NCBI GenBank assembly: GCA_934597725.1
Contig: CAKTSK010000002.1
Location: 1 to 64,000 of the forward strand
DNA length: 64,000 bases
Direction of reading: 5' to 3'
Origin: an uncultured Eubacteriales bacterium
GTDB taxonomy: Bacteria > Bacillota > Clostridia > Oscillospirales > Oscillospiraceae
The notes beneath the pieces were generated by a model. That model made no database searches. It was given only the letters and a program-made list of their open reading frames with translations, and was not told the DNA's origin. This document shows positions 42,131-51,243 of this stretch, one piece after another. Both the position numbers and the translations under genes were made by a program. Within the stretch, counting starts at the first letter, position 1; each line of letters begins with the position of its first letter.

Positions 42131-42136
42131 ACACTG

Positions 42137-42177
42137 CAAGCGCACAGCAGACAACCGCTGTGCGCTTGTGCTATAAT
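42137..42177 (+). promoter_or_regulatory. Inverted repeat and promoter before the ferredoxin-flavodoxin gene
   Basis: A 12-bp perfect inverted repeat (42137-42148 with 42157-42168, loop of 8) lies six bases after the cobC stop. It is followed three bases later by a perfect TATAAT (42172-42177). A poor -35 (CAGACA, 42148-42153) falls in the loop at 18 bases spacing. It may end the cobalamin transcript, act as an operator, or both. There is no T tract. Confidence 0.5.
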
Positions 42178-42211
42178 GGGACCACCCATCGCCACAAAGG
42201 AGGCCACAACC

Positions 42212-42988
42212 ATGATCGTCTACTATTCCGGCACCGGCAACAGCCGCTACTGTGCCCAGCTGCTGGCCCACCGGCTGGAGGACACCCTGCTGGATGCCCT
42301 GCCCCTGCTCCGCCGGAACGCCGCAGAAGAGCTGTCCTCTTCCACCCCCTGGGTCTTTGTCGCCCCCACCTATGGCTGGCAGTTTCCCCGGCTGCTGGCC
42401 GACCTGCTCCGCCGCTGCCGCTTCTCCGGCCACCGGGATGCCTGGTTCGTCCTGACCTGCGGCAGCGAGATCGGCAACGCCGCCGCCGGCAACGAGATCC
42501 TCTGCCGGCAGCTGGGGCTGACCTATCGGGGGACCCTGCCGGTGGTCATGCCGGAAAACTACATCGCCCTCTTTCGCGCCCCGGCAGAGGAGGAGGCCCG
42601 GAAGATCCGCCTGGCCGCCCTGCCCGGGCTGGAAGAAGGGGCGGCCTGCATCCGGGCGGGCCGTTCCTTTCCGCCGGTCAGGGCAGGCTGGGCGGACCGG
42701 CTGAAATCCGGCCCCGTCAACGCCTTTTTCTACCGGTTTATCCTCCGGGCCAACGCCTTTGCCGTCTCGGACGCCCGCACCGGCTGCGGCCGGTGCGAAG
42801 CGGTCTGTCCCCTGAACAACCTCCGGCTGGTGGACCAGCGGCCCCAGTGGGGCGACCGCTGCACCCACTGCATGGCCTGCATCTGCGGCTGTCCCGCCGA
42901 GGCCATCTCCTACGGCAGGGCCACCCGGGGGAAGGTCCGCTACCAATGTCCCCCCTATGCCCCGGACAGCGCCGGGGAGCGACCCTGA
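42212..42988 (+). CDS. EFR1-family ferredoxin-flavodoxin fusion
   Basis: The 258-residue protein starts with a flavodoxin-like domain (IVYYSGTGNSRYCAQLLA, the FMN phosphate loop, and VFVAPTYGWQFPRLL). It ends with two 4Fe-4S ferredoxin motifs (CGRCEAVCPLNNL and CTHCMACICGCP). Such EFR1 proteins are common in Clostridia and are presumed electron carriers. The strong RBS AAAGGAGG precedes ATG. It stands between the B12 operon and a MATE exporter. A link with corrinoid reduction is only a guess. Confidence 0.9.
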   Translation: MIVYYSGTGNSRYCAQLLAHRLEDTLLDALPLLRRNAAEELSSSTPWVFVAPTYGWQFPRLLADLLRRCRFSGHRDAWFVLTCGSEIGNAAAGNEILCRQLGLTYRGTLPVVMPENYIALFRAPAEEEARKIRLAALPGLEEGAACIRAGRSFPPVRAGWADRLKSGPVNAFFYRFILRANAFAVSDARTGCGRCEAVCPLNNLRLVDQRPQWGDRCTHCMACICGCPAEAISYGRATRGKVRYQCPPYAPDSAGERP

Positions 42989-43008
42989 ACCGCCGGAAAG
43001 GAACCGCC

Positions 43009-44346
43009 ATGCTTGCCAAACGTGATCTGACCCAGGGGAGCATCCCCCGGGGGCTGCTGTCCTTTGCCCTGCCCCTGATTTTGGGCAACCTGCTCCAGCA
43101 GTGCTACAATCTGGCCGACACCTGGGTGGTGGGCCGCTTTCTGGGGGCGGAGGCCCTGGGGGCGGTGGGCTCCTCCTACACCCTCATGACCTTCCTCACC
43201 TCCATCCTGCTGGGCCTGTGCATGGGCAGCAGCGTCTATTTCTCCATCCAGTTCGGCCGCCGGGACCCGGACCGCCTGCGCAACGGCATCTTCCAGTCCT
43301 TCCTGCTCATTGGCGGGCTGACGGTGGCGCTGAACCTCGGGGTCTATCTGGCCCTGGAGGACATCCTGCGCCTGCTCCGCCTCCCCGCCGAGGTGACACC
43401 CCTGGCCCGGGTCTATTTGCAGTGGGTCTTTGGGGGGATCTTTGCCACCTTCCTGTATAATTACTTTGCCAACCTGCTCCGGGCCGTGGGCGACTCGGCC
43501 ACCCCCCTGCGGTTTCTGGGGCTGTCGGTGGCGCTGAACATCGGCCTGGACCTGCTGTTCGTGGTGCCCCTGAACCAGGGCATCCGGGGGGCTGCCCTGG
43601 CCACGGTGCTGGCCCAGACCGTCGCCGGGGTGGGTCTGTTCCTCCACACCTGGCGGGCCTTCCCCGCCCTGCGGGTCACCCGGCAGGACTGCCGGTGGGA
43701 AAAAGCCGCCCTGCGGAGCCTGGCCAACCTGTCCTTCTTCACCTGCCTGCAGCAGTCGGTGATGAACTTCGGCATCCTGCTGGTCCAGGGGCTGGTGAAC
43801 AGCTTCGGCACCGCCGTCATGGCCGCCTTTGCCGTGGCCGTGAAGATCGACACCCTGGCCTATATGCCGGTGCAGGACTTCGGCAACGCCTTTTCCACCT
43901 TCGTGGCCCAGAACTACGGGGCCGGCCAGCGGGAACGCATCCGCGGCGGCATCCGCTGGGCGGTGTTCTGGGTGGTGCTGTTCTGCCTGGTGCTGGGCGG
44001 GCTGGTCTGCCTGCTGGCCCCCTGGCTCATGGCCCTGTTTGTGGGGGCGGAAAACGCCCCCGTCATCGCCATCGGCGTGGGGTACCTGCGGATCGAGGGG
44101 GCCTGCTATCTGGGCATCGGCCTGCTCTTCCTGCTCTATGGCTACTTCCGGGCGGTGGACCGCCCGGCGGTCTCGGTGGTCCTCACCGTCTGCTCCCTGG
44201 GGACCCGGGTGCTGCTGGCCTACACCCTCTCGCCCCTGCCCGCCCTGGGGGTCACCGCCATCTGGGCGGCCATCCCCATCGGCTGGTTCTTTGCCGACAC
44301 CGTGGGCATCCTGCTCTGGCGGCGGGAGGCGCGCCGGGACCCGTAG
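43009..44346 (+). CDS. MATE family efflux transporter
   Basis: The 445-residue protein has twelve membrane helices in two homologous halves (each with a P-x-x-x-GNLLQQCYN or LQQSVMN-type helix) and the family segment NLADTWVVGRFLGAEALGAVG. It would export cationic or small organic compounds using Na+ or H+. The start ATG follows GGAAAGGAACC, 20 bases after the ferredoxin-flavodoxin gene, so they may be co-transcribed. Its substrate is unknown. Confidence 0.94.
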   Translation: MLAKRDLTQGSIPRGLLSFALPLILGNLLQQCYNLADTWVVGRFLGAEALGAVGSSYTLMTFLTSILLGLCMGSSVYFSIQFGRRDPDRLRNGIFQSFLLIGGLTVALNLGVYLALEDILRLLRLPAEVTPLARVYLQWVFGGIFATFLYNYFANLLRAVGDSATPLRFLGLSVALNIGLDLLFVVPLNQGIRGAALATVLAQTVAGVGLFLHTWRAFPALRVTRQDCRWEKAALRSLANLSFFTCLQQSVMNFGILLVQGLVNSFGTAVMAAFAVAVKIDTLAYMPVQDFGNAFSTFVAQNYGAGQRERIRGGIRWAVFWVVLFCLVLGGLVCLLAPWLMALFVGAENAPVIAIGVGYLRIEGACYLGIGLLFLLYGYFRAVDRPAVSVVLTVCSLGTRVLLAYTLSPLPALGVTAIWAAIPIGWFFADTVGILLWRREARRDP

Positions 44347-44356
44347 TCCTGTCAAC

Positions 44357-44405
44357 AAAAAAATCCCCCGTTCGGGACCATAGGCTTGGTCCCGAACGGG
44401 GGTTT
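44357..44405. terminator. Bidirectional terminator between MATE gene and peptidase gene
   Basis: A 16-bp perfect stem (44365-44380 with 44387-44402) has TTTCTG on the plus side and a run of seven T on the minus side. It lies between convergent genes. Confidence 0.92.
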
Positions 44406-44461
44406 CTGCTGCTCTGTTCTGGCCGGAGGTCACCGGGTCAGGGACAAAGCAGGGCGGCTGC

Positions 44462-47400
44462 TCACTTGGAGAAGCGCATGAGCATGGTGGCCACCTGGGC
44501 CCGGTTGGCGTCGCCGGCGGGCTTCAGGGTGTTGCCGATGCCGTTGATGAGGCCGGCATCCACTGCCCAGCCCATGGCCTTCTTGGCATAGTCCTTGACG
44601 GCGCCGGCATCGGTGAAGGCGGACAGATCGTTCTGGCCGCTCACGTCCTGCTGCTTGTACTGGGCGAAGCGGTAGAGGATCGTGGCGATCTGCTCCCGGG
44701 TGACCGGGTTGTTGGAGCCGAAGCGCTCGCTGCTGTAGCCCTCCACGATCTTCTCGGAGGCAGCCCAGCGGACGGCCTCGGCATAGTAGGCGTCCCCGGC
44801 CACGTCGCTGAAGTTCATGTTGTAGTTCACCACGGGCTTGCCCTCCATGCGCCAGAGCATGGTCACCAGCATGGCGCGGGTGGTGGTGCCCTTGGGGGCA
44901 AAGGTGGTGGCAGAGGTGCCGTTCATGATGCCCTTGTCGGTGACATAGGACACGGCGTCATAGAACCAGTCGCTGGCTGCCACGTCGGTGTAGGGCAGCT
45001 TCTCCGGCTGGGTGTCGGGCAGCTTGTCCACAGGGATGGTGGCGCAGACCGACGCGTTGTCCACGGTGATGCTGTAGTTCTGCTTGTAGGAAGCCTTGCC
45101 GGGCTCGTAAGCATACAGGACCAGCGCCAGCTTGTGGCCGGCTTCCACCTCATACAGGTTGGGCTGCAGGTAGAGGGTGTAGTCGTAATACTTGCCCTCC
45201 TCCAGCTTCACCTTGGTGGCAGCGGAGGCGGAGTCATAGCCTGCCCCGGGGTTGCACAGGTCCATCCAGCCGCGGGCCACGATCTTGTAGGGCACCTGGG
45301 AGGTCTTGAGCTCCACCAGGTCCAGCTTGGGCAGGCCGCCGCCCTGCCAGGCGCCGCCCTTGGCCAGCACGTTCTTGTCCACATAGGTGGGGTTGGTGTT
45401 GAAGGCGGAGAGGGTCTGTCCCTCGGGGGCCAGATCCACCAGCATGGCGCTGACCATCAGGGCGTCCCGGTCGATGAGGGAGGCCTTGGGGGTGTCCACG
45501 GTCTCGCCCACGGAGGCCACGCCGGCATAGTTGTCGTGGTCCAGATTGCTGGGGTCCACGGCGTTGTCGTGGTCCACGACAGCGCGGCTGTCGCCTCTGG
45601 GGGTCTCGACCAGCTCGCCGTTGGCGGTGGCGGCCCGGAACTTCACGGCCACGGTGCCCTTGAGGACGGTGTCGGCCTTCACGTCCATGGTATACATGGC
45701 GCTGGAGGCGGTGGAGCCGCTGGTGAAGGTGTCCTTCCAGTTGGAGCGGTCCACCCCGATGGCGGCGTAGTCGCTGCTGATGGAAGCGGTCTTTTCCTTG
45801 GCGTTCTCGCCGGTGAGGGTGATGGACTTGTCGGTCTTCCAGTCGCTGTAGCTGTTCCACTCCTTGGTGTTGTTGTTGCTCTGGGCGGTGACGGCGGCCA
45901 TGTTCTCCACGCCGTTGTCCACGCCGTACAGATAGTGGCTGAACCAGCGGTTCAGGATCTCGTCATAGGACTGCTCGCCGATGGCAAACTGCAGGTTGCC
46001 GCCGGGATAGGTGGGGGTGAGGTGGCCGTCCTGGTGCAGCAGGATCTTGGCGGGGACCCCGGCCTTTTCATAGGCCTGGTACATGAGGTCAAACTCTTTG
46101 GTACGCACGTTGTCGTCGTTGACGCCGTGGACGATGAGGGCGGGGCACTTGATGTTCTTGGCGTCCAGGGTATAGTCCCGGGTGGCCCAGTGCTTGCTGT
46201 AGTCCCCGTTGGTAGCCAGCTGATCCTGGCGGATCTGATTGAGATAGTTGCCGTACTTCTCAGAGATGGTATCCCAGTCGGCCTTGTCCAGATAGCGGCC
46301 GGCGCAGTACCAGGCCAGCCAGTCGGAATAGGCGGGGTTGGATCTGGTGGCGATGCCCTGGGAGTTGGTGTACTCATACCAGCTGGCGATGCCGGCCACG
46401 GGGACGATGGTCTCCAGGCCCTCCACGCCGGTAGTGGCCAGGCCGAACTGGGTGGTGCCGGCATAGGAACGGCCGGTCATGCCCACCTTGCCGTTGGACC
46501 AGTCGGCCTCGATGGCGATGTTGCTGGTCTTGTCGGTGTAAGCGGTCCGCTTGCCGTCGAGCCACTCAATGACGCAGCGGAAGGCGTCGATCTCCAGGTC
46601 GGTGCCGCAGGTCTCAAAGCCCTCGGAACCCTTGGTGCCCAGGCCGCCGCACTCCACCACGGCGAAGCCGCGGACCAGATAGTAGTCATACCAGGTCAGG
46701 TCCTCGTAGTCGTACATCTCCTCGTGGGGATTGTAATAATACCAGTCGGAGGACTGGGCCTTGCTGGCGGCATCCTGGGTGGTGGCGGTGCCGGCGGGCT
46801 TGCGGGCGGCGGGCTGGCTGTAGAGCTTGTCGATGTCGTAGCTGCCGGTGCCATAGGGGACCTCGCCGGAGGTACAGCCGGTGATGTAGGGGCGGGCCTC
46901 ATAGATGGTAGCGGCCTTGTAGTCGCCCTCCATGGCGGCCCGGGGCAGCTGGACCAGGGCCTTGACCAGGTCCAGTTTCCCGTCGTCGTCGGTGTCGTAG
47001 TCGGTCTCCACATAGACGCAGTAGCGGATGATGTCGCTGTCTGCGTTGGAGTAGCCCTTCTCCACCGCGCCGGTGGTGTAGGGGAAGATGGGCTGGGCCA
47101 TGCCGTTGAGGAACAGCGGCTGGAGCTTCTCCCCGTGCAGGGCGTTGTACAGCAGGTCTGCCGACTGCTTCATCTGGGTCAGGTTGCCCTTGGTGCAGGT
47201 GGCGCTGGGAGCATAGTTGGCAATGCCGTCGGTCATACCCATGCTGTCGGCCATGGCGTTGTAGTCAGCGGGATAGGTCCCCAGCTGCTTCTCCTCCAGG
47301 CCGGCCCAGCGCAGCAGGAAGGCCACTGCCTCCTGGTTGGTCACCGGCTTGGTGGCCGGTCCGCCGACGCCCTCGGGCAGGGTCAGGTCGGGCGCGTCCT

Positions 47401-47530
47401 TGGTCAGTTCGCCCCAAGTGACCGCCTCGTTGGGGGCCTTGGTCTGTCCCGGTTCTGCCGCCAGCGCAGGAGCGGCCAGGGAAAGGGCCAGCACCAGCGT
47501 CAGAACAAGGGCTGTGACTCTTTTCTTCAT
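44462..47530 (-). CDS. Secreted S15-family X-prolyl dipeptidyl peptidase with SLH anchor
   Basis: I start at MKKRVTAL (1022 residues), giving a cleavable signal peptide ending AAPALA. After an N-terminal helical region comes the alpha/beta-hydrolase domain of the PepX/CocE type: GRSYAGTTQ with nucleophile Ser355, acid region HGVNDDNVR and His in QDGHLTPTYPGG. A beta-jellyroll domain follows (about 590-830). From about 845 three SLH repeats (YTDVAASDWFYDAV, FSDVAGDAYYAEAV, FTDAGAVKDYAKKA) should bind it to the cell-wall polymer. PepX enzymes are usually cytoplasmic, so the surface location is notable. It likely trims proline-containing peptides. Confidence 0.9.
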   Translation of the reverse strand: MKKRVTALVLTLVLALSLAAPALAAEPGQTKAPNEAVTWGELTKDAPDLTLPEGVGGPATKPVTNQEAVAFLLRWAGLEEKQLGTYPADYNAMADSMGMTDGIANYAPSATCTKGNLTQMKQSADLLYNALHGEKLQPLFLNGMAQPIFPYTTGAVEKGYSNADSDIIRYCVYVETDYDTDDDGKLDLVKALVQLPRAAMEGDYKAATIYEARPYITGCTSGEVPYGTGSYDIDKLYSQPAARKPAGTATTQDAASKAQSSDWYYYNPHEEMYDYEDLTWYDYYLVRGFAVVECGGLGTKGSEGFETCGTDLEIDAFRCVIEWLDGKRTAYTDKTSNIAIEADWSNGKVGMTGRSYAGTTQFGLATTGVEGLETIVPVAGIASWYEYTNSQGIATRSNPAYSDWLAWYCAGRYLDKADWDTISEKYGNYLNQIRQDQLATNGDYSKHWATRDYTLDAKNIKCPALIVHGVNDDNVRTKEFDLMYQAYEKAGVPAKILLHQDGHLTPTYPGGNLQFAIGEQSYDEILNRWFSHYLYGVDNGVENMAAVTAQSNNNTKEWNSYSDWKTDKSITLTGENAKEKTASISSDYAAIGVDRSNWKDTFTSGSTASSAMYTMDVKADTVLKGTVAVKFRAATANGELVETPRGDSRAVVDHDNAVDPSNLDHDNYAGVASVGETVDTPKASLIDRDALMVSAMLVDLAPEGQTLSAFNTNPTYVDKNVLAKGGAWQGGGLPKLDLVELKTSQVPYKIVARGWMDLCNPGAGYDSASAATKVKLEEGKYYDYTLYLQPNLYEVEAGHKLALVLYAYEPGKASYKQNYSITVDNASVCATIPVDKLPDTQPEKLPYTDVAASDWFYDAVSYVTDKGIMNGTSATTFAPKGTTTRAMLVTMLWRMEGKPVVNYNMNFSDVAGDAYYAEAVRWAASEKIVEGYSSERFGSNNPVTREQIATILYRFAQYKQQDVSGQNDLSAFTDAGAVKDYAKKAMGWAVDAGLINGIGNTLKPAGDANRAQVATMLMRFSK

Positions 47531-47633
47531 CTGTTTTCTACCTTCTTTCGCGAGATTTCCGCCCGTCCGGCCCACCCCGCACCCACCCGGCACAGCAGGC
47601 GCACAGCAGCCGCAAAACGCGGCGACGCCTTTT

Positions 47634-47662
47634 AGTATAGGAGTTTACAGTGGAAAAGTCAA
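47634..47662 (-). promoter_or_regulatory. Promoter of the secreted peptidase gene
   Basis: On the minus strand TTGACT (47657-47662) and TATACT (47634-47639) are 17 bases apart, about 100 bases before the gene. Confidence 0.82.
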
Positions 47663-47721
47663 CGGCTCTCCTTCATCTTATTGTACCCCCGTCAGAACTG
47701 CTGTCCGGGACGGGCAGGCCG

Positions 47722-47750
47722 TTGACAGCCCTGCCCCAATCCAGTACAAT
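47722..47750 (+). promoter_or_regulatory. Promoter of proB-proA
   Basis: A perfect TTGACA (47722-47727) and TACAAT (47745-47750) are 17 bases apart, 60 bases before proB. A GC hairpin (GGCGGG/CCCGCC) lies in the leader before the ribosome site. Confidence 0.87.
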
Positions 47751-47809
47751 AGAACCTGTTCAAATCCCGCGGCGGGGCCGGTGTCCCGCCGCCCAAGGAG
47801 TCTGGTTCC

Positions 47810-48589
47810 ATGAATACCAAACGCATCGTGGTCAAGGTGGGCACCTCTACCCTGGCCCACCCCACGGGCCTGCTGAATATCCGGCGGGTGGAAGAGCTGT
47901 GCCGGGTCCTCAGCGACCTGAAAAACGCCGGGCACGAGATCATCCTGGTCTCCTCCGGCGCCATCGGCATGGGCGCGGGCAAGCTCTCCCTGCCCTGCCG
48001 CCCGGAAGACACCCCCACCAAGCAGGCCGCCGCCGCTGTGGGCCAGTGCGAGCTGATGTACACCTACGACAAAGCCTTCGCCCAGTACAACCACACGGTG
48101 GCCCAGATCCTGCTCACCGCCGCCGACGTGGACCACCCCGACCGCTTTGAAAACTTCCACAACACCATGTGCCGCCTGCTGGACCTGAAGGCCCTGCCGG
48201 TGATCAACGAAAACGACACCGTGGCCACGGAGGAGATCACCATTGGTGACAACGACACCCTGGCCGCCCATGTGGCCGTGAGTATGCAGGCCGACCTGCT
48301 GGTGCTGCTGTCGGACATCGACGGGCTGTACACCGCCGACCCCCACACCCACCCCGAGGCCACCCTCATCTCGGACATCCCCGCCCTGACCCAGCAGATC
48401 CTGGACCTGGCCGGGGGCTCTTCCTCCCGGTTGGGCACCGGAGGCATGTCCACCAAGCTCCATGCCGCTGCGATCTGCACCCAGGCCGGCTGCGACATGG
48501 TCATCGCCAACGGCGCCAGCCCCGCCGTACTCTATGACATTGCGGACGGCAAGCCCGTGGGCAGCCGCTTCCGCGGGAAGAAAGGATGA
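47810..48589 (+). CDS. proB: Glutamate 5-kinase
   Basis: ProB phosphorylates glutamate, the first step of proline synthesis. The 259 residues form one amino-acid kinase domain: VVKVGTSTLAH, LVSSGAIGMGAGKL, PVINENDTVATEEI and GTGGMSTKLHAA. It lacks the C-terminal PUA domain of the longer E. coli form. It is followed by proA after seven bases. RBS AAGGAG lies before ATG. Confidence 0.97.
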   Translation: MNTKRIVVKVGTSTLAHPTGLLNIRRVEELCRVLSDLKNAGHEIILVSSGAIGMGAGKLSLPCRPEDTPTKQAAAAVGQCELMYTYDKAFAQYNHTVAQILLTAADVDHPDRFENFHNTMCRLLDLKALPVINENDTVATEEITIGDNDTLAAHVAVSMQADLLVLLSDIDGLYTADPHTHPEATLISDIPALTQQILDLAGGSSSRLGTGGMSTKLHAAAICTQAGCDMVIANGASPAVLYDIADGKPVGSRFRGKKG

Positions 48590-48596
48590 CCCTGCC

Positions 48597-49934
48597 ATGA
48601 ACACTCCCTCCGATCCCCACGCCTGCTACGCCCCCAACGACGGCGCCCGGCCCGCCGCCGCCCCGGACCCGCTGCCCCTGACCCGCCCCCTGCTGGAGGA
48701 GGCCCTGGCGGCCAAGCCCGCCCTGGCCGCTCTGTCCAGCGAGGAGAAGAAGGCCGTCCTGCTGTCCATGGCCGACGCCCTGGAGGCCGACACCGAGGCC
48801 ATCCTGGCCGCCAACGCCCGGGACCTGGACGCCGCCCAGGGGACCATCGCCCCGGTCATGCAGGACCGGCTGCGCCTGACCGCCGGCCGCATCGCCGACA
48901 TGGCCGCCGGGGTCCGGGCCGTGGCCCAGCTGCCCGACCCGGTGGGCCGGACCCTCTCCGCCCACACCCTGCCCAACGGCTTGCAGGTGGACAAGGTCTC
49001 TGTCCCCCTGGGGGTCATTGCCATCATCTACGAGTCCCGGCCCAACGTCACCTCTGACGCCGCCAGCCTCACCTTCCAGGCCGGCAGCGTGTGCGTGCTG
49101 CGGGGGGGCAAGGAGTCCATTCACTCCAACACCGCCATCGTGGCCGCCCTGCACAAGGCGCTCCACACCCACCACCTGCCCCAGGCCCTGGTGAGCCTGG
49201 TCACCGACACCACCCGGGCCAGCGCCGGGGAGCTTATGCAGGCCGTGGGCTATGTGGACCTGCTCATCCCCCGGGGCGGCGCGTCCCTGATCCAGACCTG
49301 TGTGGACCAGGCCAAGGTCCCCTGCATCCAGACCGGCACCGGCATCTGCCACCTCTATGTGGACGGGGACGCCGACCCGGACAAGGCCCTGTCTGTGGTG
49401 GAGAACGCCAAAACCAGCCGTCCCTCGGTGTGCAACGCCGCCGAGGTCTGTCTGGTCCACCAGGACATCGCCCCCACCTTCCTGCCCGCCCTGTGGCAGC
49501 GGCTGGTGGACGACCGCCGGGCCGCCGGCCAGCCCCCGGTGGAACTGCGCCTGGACCCCGCCGCCCACGCCCTGCTGGGCAAAGGCACCCCCGCCGGCAC
49601 GGACGACTTCGACACGGAATTTCTGGACTACGTCCTGGCCGTCCGGGTGGTCGGCAGCGTAGAGGAGGCCATCGACCACATCAACCGCCACTCCACCGGC
49701 CACAGCGAGGCCATCCTCACCCAGACCCGCGCCCACGCGGACCTGTTCACCCGGCTGGTGGACAGCGCGGCGGTGTATGTCAACGCCTCCACCCGCTTCA
49801 CCGACGGCGGGCAGTTCGGCCTGGGCTGTGAGATGGGCATTTCCACCCAAAAGCTCCACGCCCGAGGCCCCATGGGGCTGGAGGAGCTGACCAGCTACAA
49901 ATATGTCATCACCGGGGACGGCCAGATCCGCTGA
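48597..49934 (+). CDS. proA: Glutamate-5-semialdehyde dehydrogenase
   Basis: ProA reduces glutamyl phosphate to glutamate semialdehyde with NADPH. The 445 residues show PLGVIAIIYESRPNVTSDAA, LRGGKESIHSN, the catalytic cysteine region ENAKTSRPSVCNAAE and STRFTDGGQFGLGCEMGIST. The N-terminus carries about 20 extra residues (NTPSDPHACYAPNDGARPAA) ahead of the usual start, supported by the RBS AAAGGATG. Confidence 0.97.
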   Translation: MNTPSDPHACYAPNDGARPAAAPDPLPLTRPLLEEALAAKPALAALSSEEKKAVLLSMADALEADTEAILAANARDLDAAQGTIAPVMQDRLRLTAGRIADMAAGVRAVAQLPDPVGRTLSAHTLPNGLQVDKVSVPLGVIAIIYESRPNVTSDAASLTFQAGSVCVLRGGKESIHSNTAIVAALHKALHTHHLPQALVSLVTDTTRASAGELMQAVGYVDLLIPRGGASLIQTCVDQAKVPCIQTGTGICHLYVDGDADPDKALSVVENAKTSRPSVCNAAEVCLVHQDIAPTFLPALWQRLVDDRRAAGQPPVELRLDPAAHALLGKGTPAGTDDFDTEFLDYVLAVRVVGSVEEAIDHINRHSTGHSEAILTQTRAHADLFTRLVDSAAVYVNASTRFTDGGQFGLGCEMGISTQKLHARGPMGLEELTSYKYVITGDGQIR

Positions 49935-49978
49935 GTCCCTGCCGCTTGCGGCGCGCGCAGACCCTGCGTACTCATAGC

Positions 49979-50050
49979 GAACAGGGCACGCCCGCGTTCG
50001 GTTTTGTTTGTACAGCACGACCGGAATGCAGACGTGCCCTGTTCTCTTTC
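49979..50050 (+). terminator. Long-loop inverted repeat after proA
   Basis: GAACAGGGCACG (49979-49990) and CGTGCCCTGTTC (50033-50044) are perfect 12-base inverted repeats, 42 bases apart, followed by TCTTTCGTTTT. This is a possible terminator of proBA. The 230 bases between proA and the next gene hold nothing else clear. Confidence 0.5.
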
Positions 50051-50165
50051 GTTTTCTGTTTTCACGCACCGTCGTTATCCCCGCACAGCCCCAAACGCAT
50101 ATTCTCGTTTCAGGCGTTTATTGTCAATGGCTGATGTGGTATCGTGCAGAATGTATTGGAGTGTG

Positions 50166-50645
50166 ATGACGATGACAAACAAAAGAACCGCTGTTTTTTC
50201 TCTGCTGCTCCTGCTTCTGGCGACTTTGGCAAGCTGCTCTTCGGGACCCGCAGCGGACGATGTCGTTCCAGGTGCTACAACCCTGATCTATGAGGAGACC
50301 ATATCGCCAAACGAGGCGTATGTTTCCTCAAAGGAAGACCTTGTGACGTTGGAGATACAGATTTATCAAGGCAAAGACGGTACGATCCTTGTGGATGCCC
50401 GTTCCAATTCCCCTCTGATCAAGGACCAGCAATATTCCGTTCCCTTTGACCGGAAGCTCTCAAAAGAGAACATCCGCGTCACCTGGACGACCCTGATGGG
50501 CCGCCCGGAACCCACCGAGGAGGATCAGCTGATGGTGGCGGACATTGCCATTCTGCTGGACGGAGAAGTTGTCAGCGAGCAGAAAGTCAATTTCGGCACG
50601 AACGCCATGGAGATCGTGACCGAGGCCATCGACCAAGCCCCATGA
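50166..50645 (+). CDS. Lipoprotein of unknown function
   Basis: The 159-residue protein starts at MTMTNKRTAVF, with TTGGAG close upstream; ATG 50172 is a near alternative. The signal LLLLLLATLASC gives a lipid anchor. The mature part (TTLIYEETISPNEAYVSSKE, VTLEIQIYQGKDGTILVDAR) looks like a single beta-rich domain. I do not recognise it. Its composition is clearly less GC-rich than proBA. It is monocistronic and closed by a very strong terminator. Confidence 0.75.
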   Translation: MTMTNKRTAVFSLLLLLLATLASCSSGPAADDVVPGATTLIYEETISPNEAYVSSKEDLVTLEIQIYQGKDGTILVDARSNSPLIKDQQYSVPFDRKLSKENIRVTWTTLMGRPEPTEEDQLMVADIAILLDGEVVSEQKVNFGTNAMEIVTEAIDQAP

Positions 50646-50689
50646 GAACCATATTCACAATAAAAACAACTGCCACCGGCGGTGGCACG

Positions 50690-50741
50690 ACGGGCCTGCT
50701 GCAAAATAGAGCTGATCTATTTTGCAGCAGGCCCGTTTTTG
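50690..50741. terminator. Very strong bidirectional terminator
   Basis: A perfect 21-bp stem (50690-50710 with 50716-50736) has a 5-base loop and TTTTTG on the plus side. It separates the plus-strand lipoprotein gene from the convergent sigma-factor operon. Confidence 0.92.
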
Positions 50742-50780
50742 TCCACGGGATTTCTATGGCAAGCCAAGACACGGCTGCTT

Positions 50781-51221
50781 TTACGGGTTCAACTGATCGG
50801 TTCCCAGGGTTCCCTGGATCGGCGCCCCATCAGCGGCCTGGACCTTGATGACGAACGACTTGCCTTCCACACGATCGCAGACTACCTGCTCCCTGCTGCC
50901 GGCAGCAACGGTCACTGTGGTGTGTGTCGCAGCCAAGCCCAGAACGGTTTGCTTATAGAGCGTCACCGTGCAGGCCGTCGAACCTGAATTATCAAACCAA
51001 CAACGCAACGCACTACCTTCCCCTGTGGGACAAAGAAACGCTGCGGTCGTAAAACTTGGGTCCGATGCGCTGATCATATTGTGATAGACCGCTGTCCCAG
51101 CAGAGCCGCCGCCCACAGCCACAGTCTCGTTTGCGGCGATATCAGGCGCACAAGATGTGACTACAAGGCTCAGGAGCAGCAGCACCATCCCGATCCCCCT
51201 TCTGTTCCACACAGCGATCAT
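50781..51221 (-). CDS. Lipoprotein sharing the anti-sigma sensor domain (copy 1)
   Basis: The 146 residues start at MIAVWNRRGIG behind GGGAGGAAATC. The signal LLLLSLVVTSC is followed by a beta-rich domain: ALRCWFDNSGSTACTVTLYK, a TVAAGSREQVV turn and FVIKVQAADGAPIQGTLGTDQL. The same pattern recurs in the gene just upstream and in the outside part of the anti-sigma factor of this operon. It is the last gene of the sigma operon, 22 bases after its paralogue. Function unknown; possibly a ligand or decoy for the sensor (inference). Confidence 0.8.
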   Translation of the reverse strand: MIAVWNRRGIGMVLLLLSLVVTSCAPDIAANETVAVGGGSAGTAVYHNMISASDPSFTTAAFLCPTGEGSALRCWFDNSGSTACTVTLYKQTVLGLAATHTTVTVAAGSREQVVCDRVEGKSFVIKVQAADGAPIQGTLGTDQLNP

Positions 51222-51243
51222 GGTTCTGATTTCCTCCCTTCTC

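Noticed and set aside
47765..47792. GC hairpin in the proB leader as a riboswitch or attenuator
   Set aside because: It is a single short stem (GGCGGG/CCCGCC) with no aptamer-like structure or T tract.
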